Positions 13,901-27,500 of a stretch of DNA of 64,000 nucleotides are shown here, piece after piece (position 1 is the stretch's first letter; each line of letters begins with the position of its first letter). The notes beneath the pieces are model-generated. The model was not told the origin of the DNA. It saw only the letters and a list, made by a program, of their open reading frames with translations, and did no database searches. The position numbers were made by a program, and so were the translations under genes. Origin of the DNA: Dimorphilus gyrociliatus. Its lineage: Eukaryota > Annelida > Polychaeta > Dinophilidae. The stretch spans positions 682,001 to 746,000 of the forward strand of contig CAJFCJ010000014.1 of NCBI GenBank assembly GCA_904063045.1, in the 5' to 3' direction.

Positions 13901-16900
13901 CATATTGTAGAGCGGCAGAGCAAATATATCTTCCCTTTTCGCTAGAGGTGCCGTGTTTTTATGCCAAATGTGACGTCCAATCCATAATGTTGATATCCAT
14001 GCCACCAAAATGAATATGATAACAAGAGCAGTCTGCAAGCCTGTCATGTCGAAGTTTGTAAGTTTGATTTCGAATGAACCGCTTGATATAGCAGGAATGT
14101 ATCCATTGGTTTGCAGAATTACAAATACAACGAGTAACGGAGTAGCTATAGTTACAGGTACCGAATAAGAGACGTATTGCATTTTCGTCTTAATGGCCAA
14201 AGATCCTGTATAATAAGCTAGAGCTGCTCCAATACCCATTGATATTGCAGGTGTCCAAAATATTTCAACGTACGTCTTCGTATCAGCGAAAGGATGGAAG
14301 CTGAAGGATTTTACAATGCCAGGTCCCGTAAATTCAAACAAGATCCCAAAAGAAATCACAAAAGTAATGTGGCAAAGACATAACACCATATTGGAGATAT
14401 TTCTTTTAATTATAAGAGCACCACGTAGAGGGTCAAAAAAATCTACAAAGTTCTCCCATATTTTAAAAGAACAAAATAGTAGTGACACCAAAGGCATCCA
14501 TATATTAGCTAGATTGTCTGCATCCACAGCGAAATCTAATTGTAGACCAATAGATATCAATGGAAAAATAGTGCATAGTAATTGTCCCATAAATGCCAAT
14601 ATGTCAAAAGCCTTATAAATTTTAACACGTAAATTAACTCTGTTATTATCACCATCATTATGTAATTGAGGCGATTGAGAGTTTTTGCTGCATTTCAGAA
14701 TCGGTAAAATTTTTAGAAAGGATGGAAAAAGTGAAACCGAATATAAAAGTCCTATACCAGATAAACTGCTAAAGATTGGTAGTATCCTAGTTGCTAACAG
14801 AACTTGACCAACAGCATCCAACAGTTCCAAACAGACAAGGAAAAGTAAAACTTTAATTTTCGGTCTGCTCTTATCTCCAAAAAGAAAAAATGCGAAGCTT
14901 ATTAAGCCAGAAAAAAATGGAGGAATGCATAAGAATAATAGCAGCTGAGACCAAGTTCTTTCGTATTCAATTTTAGCTTCGTCAGAGGCAATAGAGTCAT
15001 TTATGAGTTTTAAGTTTTTATTCAAATTGGAAGTCATCCATAGTAATCCCAGACTGCTCCAGATAATTCCACCTAATGTACAAATAAATAAAAGAACATA
15101 CATAACTACTTTGAGTCCTTTTAGCGCAATATTAAAGTTTTCACTAGCTGAGGTTCGTTCAGACTGTATTATGTCCGCTTTGTCCCATGGGCTATATAAA
15201 TAGATACAAAAGTTATAATGTATATACTATATAATGTAACATACAGTTTTTCATTCTTCGCTTCACATTCATCTTTTGACGTATTTGCTAACGTTGGCTC
15301 AGCTATATTATTCAATTTATCCAGCATTGATTCAGTTTCTTCATCTATTCTATCTCTGTTGTCAATGTTTCTCGCGTTTCTTGCTCTCTTAGTTCTCCTC
15401 CTAAAAGATGAACGCTTCTTTGCAACTATTAGTCTGTTTAAAAATAAATGGTAATGTGATCGTTAAATCGGAAGATACGAAGCAAAAAAGAGATCATACC
15501 TTGTCTGTTCAGTCGTTTTACGATTAGTTAATCTTCTGGATATCAAGTGCGTAGTTCTACTCGATGGCCCATTTCTCCTTTCATAGCTGTGCAAAAGGGT
15601 CTCCAAAATTGTATATGCAGAAGTTTGCAAATAAACTCTCTTCCTTCCTAACCAGTAGTCGTTTTTATCTAATTCTCCTCTTTGCTCTAAGTAGCTCATA
15701 CAATCTTTTGTGAAAGCTTTTTCATCTTTTCCAGAATTCTCAAAATTTTCAGCTAACTCTTCTTCCATGTGATGATACCTTTTGCTAAAGTTAATAAAGC
15801 TAAAGCTAATAGGACATATCTGTTGATACAATTTATCAATATCCCTTATTAAACTATCTTTCAATTGACGATCTACTACTCCTTCATCATACATCTCTGA
15901 TTCGCCTGTATCATTTGTTTTTATACATTTGACAAAGTATGGATTTGAAATTTTTAACAGTTTCATTATTTCTGCTATTGAATTACTGAATTGATTGCCA
16001 ATAGTTAGATTGTTATCATTATCATTCTCGCTTGAGTATTTCAGTATGCTTTTTCCCATTGGTGCCAAAGACAATTTACCGGTATTGGAAACTTCCATTT
16101 TCATACTACGTATATTCTCAATTTTGATATTACCAGTATCTTCAATAGGAACTGTAAAAATATCTTGTATAAAGGGATTATTAGATTCTTCGAATATTCC
16201 CTTTATCGTCCTACATTTGTAATCAACGTTTTTGAGGAGGTATCCTTCCGCATCGTAAAGTACCTCTCCAAAATGATGTAAGATTGTAAATGACGTTTTA
16301 ACTGGCCTTTTAACTGTAAAATAATTTTGACGGGGAAAAGCACTAGCTTTCGAGATCATTTGACGAATAAGATCATAATCATCTTTCAATCCTTGATCAT
16401 GGTTATTCACTATAAGCCAAAACATTTGCAGCAAATGTAAAGCTTTCAGTTTGCCATCGACAATTCTTTCACTTGGATTATATATCTCTCTGTCTTCTTC
16501 ATATTGACGTTTCTTATCTTCTATAAGGCTTTCAGTATAGAACGAATGAAGTTCTTCGTTCAGAGAATTACATATCAATTGTTCAAATCCATTTTTTTCT
16601 CCTTTTCCATCTCTGCTAGGTAAATTGAATAGTGAAATCATATTTGGACGAGTTTCCGTCAATTTCCCAGAAATCTTTTCTATTAAGTCTTCTTCCATTG
16701 CCATAACTGAATTTACCCTATTAACTATCCAATCAAATAGACTGCAATATATTGTTTTGGCTAAGGAGTCTCTGCTATATTCGGCCATTTCTAATGTATT
16801 TTTGAAAAATAGAGATGGATTATGGAGAGAAATATCAGCCAAGAGAACTTTGCGAAGCATTGCTATTGAAATTCCTAAAAGATTGGCCGCATTCCTAAAG

Positions 16901-18265
16901 TATTTATTATTGCAAACCGTTAAATCGCTGCTACCATTTTTGTTTTTCATTTCAAATTTAATATTTGTCAGATTTAATACGGCGGAGATCATCGCAAAGA
17001 TTGTTCCCTTATCCTGAAAGAATATAAAAAAAAGTACAGTAGAGCAATGCAGTATTATTTAATATGGATTAAAAGAGACAAGATATCTTTACATCATCGT
17101 CCAAATTCAGGATTTTCATTGTTTCTATTAAATGGTTAAATTTGCCTTTAAGAAATTTCTCCTCCTCTGTGCTTAACGTTTGAGGCTGATCTTCAAAATT
17201 TTGAAGAATCCTTTAGAAATGGAATAATTAGAAAAAAAGGGGGGATTAGAAAGCTGTAATACTTATTGTTGCAATTGATAAAGACATTTTCCTCACCTAT
17301 AGTTTTTAATTTCTTCTAAGTGAAAATTTTCTTTTTCCTCATCACTTAATCCTGCCAGGATCCAATAGAAGATGTGAAAGTTAAAATGACCCTCTTCCCT
17401 CTCGATCAATCGTGACTTTTCAAGAAGGTACACATTCAGAAATGATCCCTTAATTAATCCTTCTCCATCGACGAAAACATTAAACATTTTCGTAAATCTA
17501 GTGGAATTTTTATTCTTAGGTGTCTTAGCAGTACCAAAAACATCAACTAATTCATTAGCTTTTAACATTAATTGCCTTAAATTTCTAGTTTGACGGATGT
17601 TTCTAAAATCCTGCTTAGATGCAATATAGTTTAACTGATTGATTATTTTCTGAAAAATTTCGCCTTTGCCAGAGCCGGATTCCCCAGAAATAACAATTGA
17701 TTGATTCTCTTTGCTCTCCAATAGAGTTTTTAAGGATCTTGCTACAATAAGATTGATATGGTCTGGTTCACGTTCAAAATTGCCGCCAATCAAATAACGA
17801 TCATCATTATTCTAATAGAGGAAACAAGGGATAAATTTATGAAAAAATGTAAATATTTATTATGTCAATCAATTGATTTGGAATAGTTTTACCTCTTTAA
17901 ATTCGATATCAATGAATGGATTCGTAAAAATAAGAAGGTCGTTTAGGCATTCCTGAAAGAACATTTATTATAAAAGGATCTATTTCTTATACAGAGAATT
18001 TTGTTTAGTCCAATTCACTTCCGCAATAAAGTAACGAAGTATTTAAAAAGTGAAAATAAGAAAGGAAGAGTAGAGGATAAAGAAGAAAGGAAAAGAAGAA
18101 GAAAAAGAAGAAAGGAATAGGTATTAAAAAATATTAATTATACATAGATACATAGTCATATTATAAATAATACTATTATAAGCTTACATAATAATTGCCA
18201 TCTTGAAAATTTTGAGCCAGCCTATTGTTAATATCCCTTTCTTCGTATCCCAAACTTTGCGACAT
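10985..18265 (-). CDS. CHS: Chitin synthase with N-terminal myosin head
   Basis: Lophotrochozoan-type chitin synthase, 2206 aa from eight exons: 18265-18188, 17952-17893, 17811-17297, 17210-17093, 17013-15500, 15433-15245, 15191-13465, 13404-10985. Residues about 1-790 are a myosin head with a P-loop (GESGSGKGE, 89-97), a switch-I-like NKNSTRFTK, a GFEQL segment and an actin-interface-like NPYFVKCIKTN. After a basic linker come PWDKAD and a multi-pass membrane region. The glycosyltransferase-2 catalytic domain follows: CATMWHENRNEM, FETHILFDDAM, LALDGDVDF (near 1546), GEDRWL (near 1652) and QRRRW (1690-1694). More membrane helices and a charged, lysine-rich tail complete it. It would polymerise UDP-GlcNAc at the plasma membrane. 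The myosin part has lost key nucleotide-binding residues (see findings). Start at 18265 is the only in-frame Met before the P-loop exon chain; an upstream 5' exon cannot be excluded. Confidence 0.95.
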
Positions 18266-21234
18266 ATTTATCTTGGTTTTGTCTTATTAAAATACTAATA
18301 AAGTAGTTATTTCTTTCATCATAAACAGTAGCTTTAACGATATAGAAAAGGAAGAATATTTCGTAAAGTTACCGCGAAGAGTGCTTGAATAGACACATTT
18401 TCTATATAAAAGGGTGTTGGTAAGCCTAGTTGTCATTTTAATAGAATTAGGTTGATAGGATATACAGTATACCATATATTTAAACACGATTATGTCGTAT
18501 AAACATATTAGAAAGATCAATAACACAGATTTACTATATTACTTGTATTATTAATTAAAAGATAATTATACTATCCTTTCTCTTCTTATGTAAAGAGCTT
18601 TGTTAAATTCTTTCTCTTTTTCGAAAATATATTATATATTAGTATATAGAATTCCCCCTCCTCTCTCTCCCGGCATGCAATCTATGATAATAGACAAAAC
18701 TTTTCTTTAACCTTCCTGATCTAGAATTTTTAATGTGAACAGCAAACCCTCTTTCTAATGCTCGGTAAAGAATACAAACTGAAGGATATTTATCCCACAA
18801 GATTTAATTCGCTTGAGTGACGCGCAGAACGAAAGATAATTGATGTCTAATAACGCTATTGTCAAGCTATTTCAAATGTATTTCATCTCATTTTCCTTTC
18901 ATTTCTATGCAATAATATATTTTTTAATCAAATATTTAAGAGAAAAGGAAGAAAAAATATAATATTTTTTTACAAGTAATGAACGATAATAGGTTAATTA
19001 AATATATTTCATATAATTTTAAGAATATTAAATAAAATATTCATATTGAAAATTGCCCTTTTTAACCAAACCGAAACTAAAAATAAGCTTTCAGACTAAT
19101 AAATGTATTTCCCGCTTGAAAGAGTGATTTTAAACGATTAGTTATGGTAAATGTTCTTCATGTTGAGGGATTAGTAATTAACAATTCATTTTCATTAATT
19201 AAATATCAATATACAGTATAGTACTAGAGCTGCATAGTTTTTATATATATAAATAGATTATTTCACTTAATTACTAATTGGATAAAAGTTTAATTAACGA
19301 TAAAAAATCTTTACTTTTTATCTAAAAAAGCTTTTAAAACATTGTAAATTCAAGTTTCGTTTTTCAATAAACCAAAATCGATGTGAGAATAATTAGCTTC
19401 TTTTTTTTTTGAAGCTATTAACAAAGCTATTTATAGATTATCTACTTAGCATATAAAGTGGAAACGTATAAGGGAGGGGAGGGCGCCCTTGTATGGAAAA
19501 ACGAGAAGGGAAGAGAGACAGAAAAAAAGAAAGATAGAGGGAGGGAGAGAGGGAGAAAGAAAAAGAGGCAATAATAATAGTTTTTTCAATATCCAGCCTA
19601 GGGAATTGAAGTGATAATATACGATATTAATGAGAAATTAATTGCCCTGGTGAATTATTGATTTTAAACTTATGAAAGAAATCAGCATTCACAATTTAAA
19701 TCATTTCTATAGTTCGATATAATATATCAATAGGGAGAGGTAAGAGGGAATAAGAGAGAAGGGAAAATGTAATTCACGTAGAGCTTTTCTAAGATTGTTA
19801 TCTATTTACTCGAGTCATTTTCCCAAAGTAATTAGAAAGGGCATTAAATATATCTCATTCAAAAATTGTTCTCCTCCCGTAGTAGAAATATATGGAGAGA
19901 GAGAGAGAGAGAAAGGAAGGGAAAAAATTGGAAAGAAAAAGAAATATAGAACGAGTCTGCATAGATAGACTAGGACATAGATAGGCAGACGCACATACAC
20001 TAAGATACTCCAATATATATTTTTTTTTTACTTCCTCTCTAAAGAATATAATAGTTGTAGGCTCAATTATGTCATAATCCTACACTAAGGAAGATAGAAG
20101 AGGTGAAAGTATGACATGTAACACTTCTTTTTAACCAGCTAATTTATATGTATGAAAAGTGTAAGATGTGGGTGGATTTAAGGATAGGGGGAGGAGACAA
20201 TAAAGGTGTCGTTGTTCTCCTATAATTATATACAAGCCTCTTCCACCGTTACGTTCGATTGTGTAAGGGGGTCTGTAAAAAAAGAAAAAAAAAAGAAAAA
20301 GTTGCCTAATAACGCCATCTAGCGAAACAAAATAAAAGACTTTTAAATGTATATGAATCAAATATAAGATATCAAGTATTTTATTTATGAATATATAAAT
20401 ATATATTTGTAACATTTATTATGATATCTTATATAATATATCACATTTCTGCAACAATCTTTCTCTATCTTTCCATATCTCTCTCACACCCTTTCCCTCT
20501 CTCTCTCTCCCTCTCTCTCTCTTACTTCGTCAACTTTTATAGTTTTAACTTGTATTTGACTTTTTTCCCAATCGTACATAAGCGAAACATAAGGATTAGA
20601 CAAAAATATTATCAACTACATTATGCTATAAAGTCTATACAGCAAGAAAATAAATAGTATTCAGGACAAAATAACCTTTATTACGTAATCCTTAATCCTT
20701 CTTTTATAATTTCCCATTATTTAGAAATAACAATAACGAAAGCAGAAGAAAAAACAAAACACTATACAGTATATTTGTATATATATATGTAGACAGTATA
20801 TACAATTAGTGGACATACAATTTTAAAATAAACATTATTTTCGAAGGCCTATTTATTCCTTTAATAAACTTATATATGTCGTACAATAACTCATCAAGCT
20901 TTCTATTAAAAGTTTAATAATAGGCTTAATTTAAATCCTCTATGTGTAACTACGATATATAAATATACAGTATATAGATATATATATATAGTATTTTTTG
21001 AGAGAGTATTATTTAGACCATATGGAAGGTAACTTTTTCATGATTTTGTTTTTTATATAAACAGATTTTTGCAAATAGAATAGAATATAAAGATTAAAAA
21101 TTGAAAAAAGTAGGCCTATAGTTTATCTATTCTTCTTCCCTCCCTTTCAGTATTATCGTATTTTTTCTCTCCCTCTCTCTCCTTGACCCATTCGTTTTTA
21201 TTCTATTCAATTGATTCCACAACTTGCCTTTTTT

Positions 21235-21281
21235 GTATATATATATATATATATATATATATTAGTATATATATATATATA
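21235..21281. repeat. (TA)n microsatellite
   Basis: Long TA run with one interruption, in the gene-poor region upstream of chitin synthase. Confidence 0.9.
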
Positions 21282-23940
21282 CAGGTGTCAGTTTAATAGT
21301 TTTATTTGTATATTTTATAATCTATTGAAAATAACAATAACCAACTAGTTATTAGACTTTTTACAAGGGGTAATATAACTAATTTAAAACTGTTGACGAA
21401 TACTCCATCTATCGTTGGAAAATATATAGATATATATATCTATATATACAGTATATAGATATCTTTCCTTTTCTCTATTATTGCATATATTTATTGAATG
21501 ACTCCAATACTCTAATAAATCTAACACTCAAACGCCAATTAGGTCTAAATAAAGTGACTTTGAATTATAGTATGAATGGAAAAATGGTATAAACGATATG
21601 AAAAAGTCTAAAGAGATAAATAGGGATATAAAAGTAATAATTTACTCGTAAAAACTTTTTATCTAATATTTCTTAAACTCTTTCCCCTTTATCTCTCTCT
21701 TTCTCTCTCTCTCTCTCTCTTTCTTCTGACAGTCGAATATTCCCATTTCAATTTGACAAATATCTTTATTGCATTTAATAAGGCGGGAAGGTAAAATACT
21801 GAGAAAAGGTTAAAAAAAATCAAATCAAATCACTATCGTTTTATTTTTATAACTGATAAGAATCTCTTTTATTTTCAGAGTAATTACTGAATAGAAGAAT
21901 CAAGAATGAAAATCTTTTAGGCGATTTGTAAAACTGTCTTAAGTTTGAATAGAAAGGGGTTGAACCAGGGGTACTCAGAGATGTTTATCTCTCCACCTTT
22001 TTTCGGATTTTTTTTTTAAATAAATAGAGCGCCATCTACTGAATAGTTTTGGGCGTGGTAAAAGTTTTTTATTTTCTTTTTTTCTCTCTCTTACTTGGTT
22101 TAATCCAGCACCTCAGCTTTACGTCTATTTACCCCTATTTACCCTCAATTCTTTTCGCCCTGTTTTTTACCGCCCCCTTTTCTCCCTTCCTCTTTCTTTC
22201 AACGATAATGAGTTCGACTATCCGTATCCTGGATATTTATTAATTCCAGTAGGCAGGTTCTAGCAATTTGGCCGACGTTCGTATCCGAGCAGTTTGTAAC
22301 TTTCTGATTATAAATAGGCGATAAAATTTGATTAAATAGAGTCAGAATCATTCTTGAAATATCAACATAATTTGATAGCCTTCTGTTAATAGATATGTTA
22401 TGGATGGAAAGAAAGCGGGGAAAGGGCGGAGAGTGGAAAAGAGAAGGTTAGGTAAGAAAGAGTAAGAGAGAGAGATATAGAGATAGGAATAGGGAGGGGA
22501 GAGGGGAAAAACTAGAAAGAAAAAGGGGAAGGAGGCAAAGGGTGAAAAAAGTGAAGGGATACATCTTCAATCACCCAGGGTGAGTTTATTGTAAATTTAA
22601 CCCAAATAAATAAGATTGCCGTAGTACCCTGGTATCAGAAAATAAACTTTATTAGCACGTCCGAATCAACAGGTTAGCGTCTTAGCGGGTTCTTTTTTAT
22701 TATTATTATTATTATTTACATTACTCACAACCCTTTTTTTTTTTCTTCTAAAGAGTACCCTATCTTCCCATATTACTAAGTCTTCGTTCGCTTGATTAAT
22801 TTTGTCAGCTGGATATTAGGTTCTAGTCTGAAGAACAATTTCCTCTTCAAAACTTTTCTAGTTGTAAAAGTTCAAAATCTTTAAAAAAAATAAAAAATAA
22901 AGCTTAAAAAACCTAACCCCCACACGGAGAGCAGTCTCTCTTCAAAATGTCGAGTAGGTTTTAAAGACGTAACTGACCTTAACTAGGCTTAATGTAAAAG
23001 AAGAAGAAATCTCTTAATTAAGACCATTTCTATTGAAAATGCACAAACATTTATGAGATTATTAAAGTATGAAATGAGCTATTATTAAACATACTTAAAC
23101 AGAGCAAAAAAATCGTAGTGTCAACAAGATAAAAACGTTTAGATAAGCAGAAGGACAAAGTTAAAAAAAAATGCGGTTAGGAAAACTATTCGTGGCACTC
23201 CTAAAAACACGCCGCCCACTTTGCTCTCTTTCTCTCTCTCTCTCTCTCTCTTTTACTTACTCTACAACTCTCTAGCTTTCTTGTACTAGACTAAATCCCT
23301 AGCAATTATAGGCCTAAAGAGCGACGAAAAGTTTTTTCTTTCGCATCCGATTACACGTGACTAACAATGCTTCAAAGGAATTAAGTAATAAAAACAACTA
23401 TTGAGTAATACCTTTAAACAAAAATCCTTTGAGGATTAAACAATCCAAAGAATCTATTAAATTCTCCTTGTTATTTTCTTTATTTTAAGTCTTTTTTATT
23501 CATTTTTTAAGTATAAATATATATATATACACACAATCGGTGAGATCAAACGTTGCAAGAGTTTTCCATATATATAAATATATTAATATATGCATAAAAT
23601 CTATTTGCATATATAATATATTCTATATATATATATAACATTGAGGAAATGAAAGAATTTAGATTATATATAAAATAACTATTACGTTATTCATATTTAT
23701 AGATTCATTGTTTATATATATATATATCTATATATATGTAATAAATCAGCAAGAAATTAGTGTGAACGAGAGTATCTACGAACACATTCAACAAAAAAAA
23801 ACTGAATAGAACAAAGTAATATCTTCTTTTCTAGTTTTCCATCCAACAAAAAAATAATAAACGAACAAAAATAAACAGGTAAAACATTTTTTTTTTAAAA
23901 AAAATGGCAAACAAATTATTCATTTTCTTTTCTTTCTTTC

Positions 23941-23965
23941 GTTTGTTTGTTTGTTTGTTTGTTTG
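23941..23965. repeat. (GTTT)6 microsatellite
   Basis: Tetranucleotide repeat followed closely by a GA tract, in the gene-poor region. Confidence 0.9.
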
Positions 23966-24357
23966 CGTTAAAGAGAGAGAGAGAGAGAGAGATTTCCCTT
24001 TTCTTTTCTTTGTTTTTTAAAAAAAAATCACAAGATTTTTGGCAATCATTAAAATATTCCTATCCGTAAGTAATATCAGTTGGTTAGCTAATCTTCTTTT
24101 ATCTGTTCATCATCTTTGTCTTTTCTATATCCGCCTTTGTGTTTTTCCCACATAGATAGAGAGATGTTTTGTTTGTTTTTATAATTTTAAATACAAAAAA
24201 TTAATACAAACGAATAAAATAATAATAAAACAAAAGGAGAGACTAGTTTTTTGGTTGCTTTTTTTCCCTCGAAAACTAAAGAAACAAAAATGTTTTTGTA
24301 ATGAGATTGTCCATAAATTTTGAGTGGAAGAGCAGTATACAATGAGAGAAGGAGAGA

Positions 24358-24360
<3 letters not shown>

Positions 24361-24392
<32 letters not shown>
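24361..24392. repeat. (AG)16 microsatellite
   Basis: Uninterrupted AG dinucleotide run in the 3' flank of the Ig-like membrane protein gene. Confidence 0.9.
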
Positions 24393-24399
<7 letters not shown>

Positions 24400-24545
24400 T
24401 TAGGGAGAAGATGTAAAATGGAGTGAGTACAAGTCTTTTGTGGAGTGACTTGTAAAAGGAAGAGGTCTTCTTTTTCTTCTCTTTCTCTTTCCAAGTTTGT
24501 CTTTCAGCAAGTTTTCTGGTTTATTTATACAGAGTCGTCTTACGT

Positions 24546-27500
24546 CTAAACGTGAGAATGAGGAGATTGATTAGACGGAGCGGTTATAGGCTGAAAACCG
24601 TTCGAGGAGGACGATTTAAAAACTTCTGGTATGGGTATTTTCGAAGAATTACCACCTGCGATAAAAAAGATAAGTAGATAAAAAATGGTATTAGATTGCA
24701 ATTAGCGTCGGTTTTAATTACATACCATGAAAAGGGATAGGATAATCGGGCTGAATACGACTACAGCTGGTGAAACTGTTAGCGTCCTGAGCCTGTTGAG
24801 GTGATGAATGAGGAGTTGCAGATCTGGATGTGTAAGTCGAACAGCTCGAACATTTTGTACTCGTAGAAGCATAATATTCGGAGTGGGGTGACGGGTGGCT
24901 AGGTGGTTGCGACGGACAATTCGACTCCAAGTCTTTTTTATCCTTTCCTTTCATCTTATATACGCAAACTACCGTGACAACAACGGCTATAGTTACCACG
25001 ATTACTGTCAAGCAGATGATCAAAGTCAGTTGTATCTCGTCACTGAACTTGGGGGATTCGGGGTTTGATGGCGGGGTAGATAAAGTTGTTGAAGGGAAAT
25101 ACTGATTCCCTTTAGTAGTCCTTGTCAACCTTTCAGTTCGTGGTAATGTAGGACTAGCTGTTGAACACAACAAAAAGCATGATAATTTGAATGTATTCTT
25201 TAGATTGCATTTTCATTTAACAGAAAAATGACTACGTGATGAGCATGAAAAGAGAATACCCGCATAATATTTGCATTATTGCGTCCTTCTAAAATGAAGG
25301 TATGAAAGGGCGCCAGCGGGCATTAAAATGTTACCCGATCAGGGACCATTCATACTCCCCAGGGAGTGATAAAATGCCATATACCCGGATAACAGATATC
25401 TTGGGTGCTAATTGTATGTTTATCCTCCTACGCCTCATAGCCAGTTCAAGCTTTTTCGCATTCCACAATTACGTCGTTCAAATAGCTTTGTTGGCTGTTC
25501 AAACAAAAGATCTATTCGGCCCGCCGAAGGGTAAGGGGAGTTGTTTTTGGGTTATTTTTCTAAAGCACTCCTATCAATTTCTATTTTGGTTGTTTTATAT
25601 AAGAAAGAATTCATTTGGGATTTTAGAGCTGGCAACAGGGTAAAAAAACTAAAACTTTTACTCTAGCCTTTTATCAATACCGCCCTACCCCCTACCCTTC
25701 ACCCTCCCCCCTTTCCTTCTCCCCTCATATTCTAATTCACCGGAAGCTGATGCACGAAACATCTGCTCAAGAGAGAACGGCAACTTGAATACACGTAGGA
25801 TATCGAATATCGGTGCCCGATATACTCTCAACTCCTCCCTTCTTTTTGATAAGAGAAATATTTTCTATTAAAAAACCGCCAATGAGGGTACTTCGATTAT
25901 ATCCTATAGTTGTAAGTATGAAAAAACTGAATGGAGCCAAAAGATTGAATTTTATCTACAAACTTATTCAACTAAGAGTTCTTTCAAGAAAGGATAAACG
26001 AATTTGAAATGCGGGTATTGGGGAGAGTTGAGAACATTGAAATAAAATATTAATTTACTTACCAGTTGAATGTTGAACTTTAACGTAGAATTCTATCCTC
26101 TTATCCGGTTCTGATAGTAATTCAAATCTATATAGACCAGTGTCGCTTTCTTTGATGCTCTTTAGTGAAAGTGTGACCTTTTGACTAGATATGGATAAAG
26201 TTATTCTATCGTCGATTTGAGGTCCGTTAGTGATTCCTCCATTTCGGACGATAAAAAGCACACTTTTAACTTCGCCTCTTTCATGCCAGACTACGAAGTT
26301 CTGATGATAAAGGTCTTTAGGTGGTTCTAATATTAGTTCAGCACCCAATATTGCTGTATAAGTCTCCCGGCAATTCACCCCTGAAATAAAAACAAAATTT
26401 TACATTCTTAAGCCTATATATCTTTCTAAACTGTTATCTTTCCTACTCAAAGTTTGCCTAGCAAACGAGGGCGGCCGGTGCAAATTGGTTAGAAACCACA
26501 TTCACATATACATTTTTTGCCAGATATATAATATTTAAAGGAAAACGGGAAAAAGATAATAAACAATTCTTAACACTTTATATCACCTCTATAACCTTTG
26601 TTCTACGTTCATAAACGCCCCACCCATCGGATCGTCTAACCCCCCCTCCCTCTCTCCTTTCCCCTGTAGAACTGGCTGATAGAAAAGAATCCCACCCATT
26701 TGTAAATCCACTAGATTTTACCTTTCTAACAAGATTAACGAACCAAGCGCATCGAATCGCATTATGAAAGAAAAAAAAGAGAGAATATAAACGATTTCAT
26801 ACACAACACCTGGGCGGTAGGTTTTCTTTTTCCCTTCTTTAAATATATAACGCAGGTGTATAGTGCCACTCTCCTAAAACACTTGACACTGTGGGTGCAA
26901 AGGCGGACGAAGGTTTAATGGAGACGAAAGGGGGGGTGTGCTTAGCAAGAGGGGTGAAGTAGACAGAACGGGGTAGAGAGAGAAAGATAGATAGATACGT
27001 ATTCATATATATTCAATGTTAAAAGTACACAAAGCTTTTATCTAATCTCTTCATTCTAATTACATCTGACAACAAAACCCTTTCTGTGTTTTATTTAGGT
27101 ATAAACGCAATAAAATGAAATTTAAGAAGAAATAAAAGAAGAAGAAAACTAAAGCGGGAAAACGTTAATAAAGAAGAAAAAGTTAAAAGGTAACGTTTTT
27201 CCTTTTTATCCCTTTACTCTCTCTTTCTATCTCTCTTTTTTTTCTTCAAGTATGATTTATGGCCCTCTGAATAATAGGGCTTGTGAAAAATGAGTTAAAC
27301 ATGTCGATGGGTTTATAGTATTAAATAATTGCCTCCGTTTCTGGAGAAATCTTGTTTTTCCTATAGTTTTTATGCTGTACAGTATAAAGTTTTATCTCAT
27401 TTGATAGGCAACAGACCAACCCAACACGCACACACATTTATATATATATATATATGAAACTCCTTGTTTTTTTTACAGTTCTTGTTAGCTAGTTTGGTTA

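Larger units (their letters stand above)
18266..24545. other. 6.3-kb gene-poor, microsatellite-rich region
   Basis: No convincing exon on either strand. It contains TA tracts (e.g. 21235-21281), CT/GA tracts (about 20495-20521, 21700-21721, 23220-23250, 24361-24392), a GTTT repeat (23941-23965), five TATACAGTATA copies (18461-21455) and two GCGCCATCT-like motifs (20312, 22029). It lies upstream of chitin synthase, so long-range regulatory DNA is plausible; an unrecognised non-coding RNA is possible. Confidence 0.5.

Noticed and set aside
25302-25643. 113-codon plus-strand ORF in intron of the Ig-like gene
   Set aside because: Hydrophobic but without motif or neighbours in frame; lies opposite a well-supported intron.
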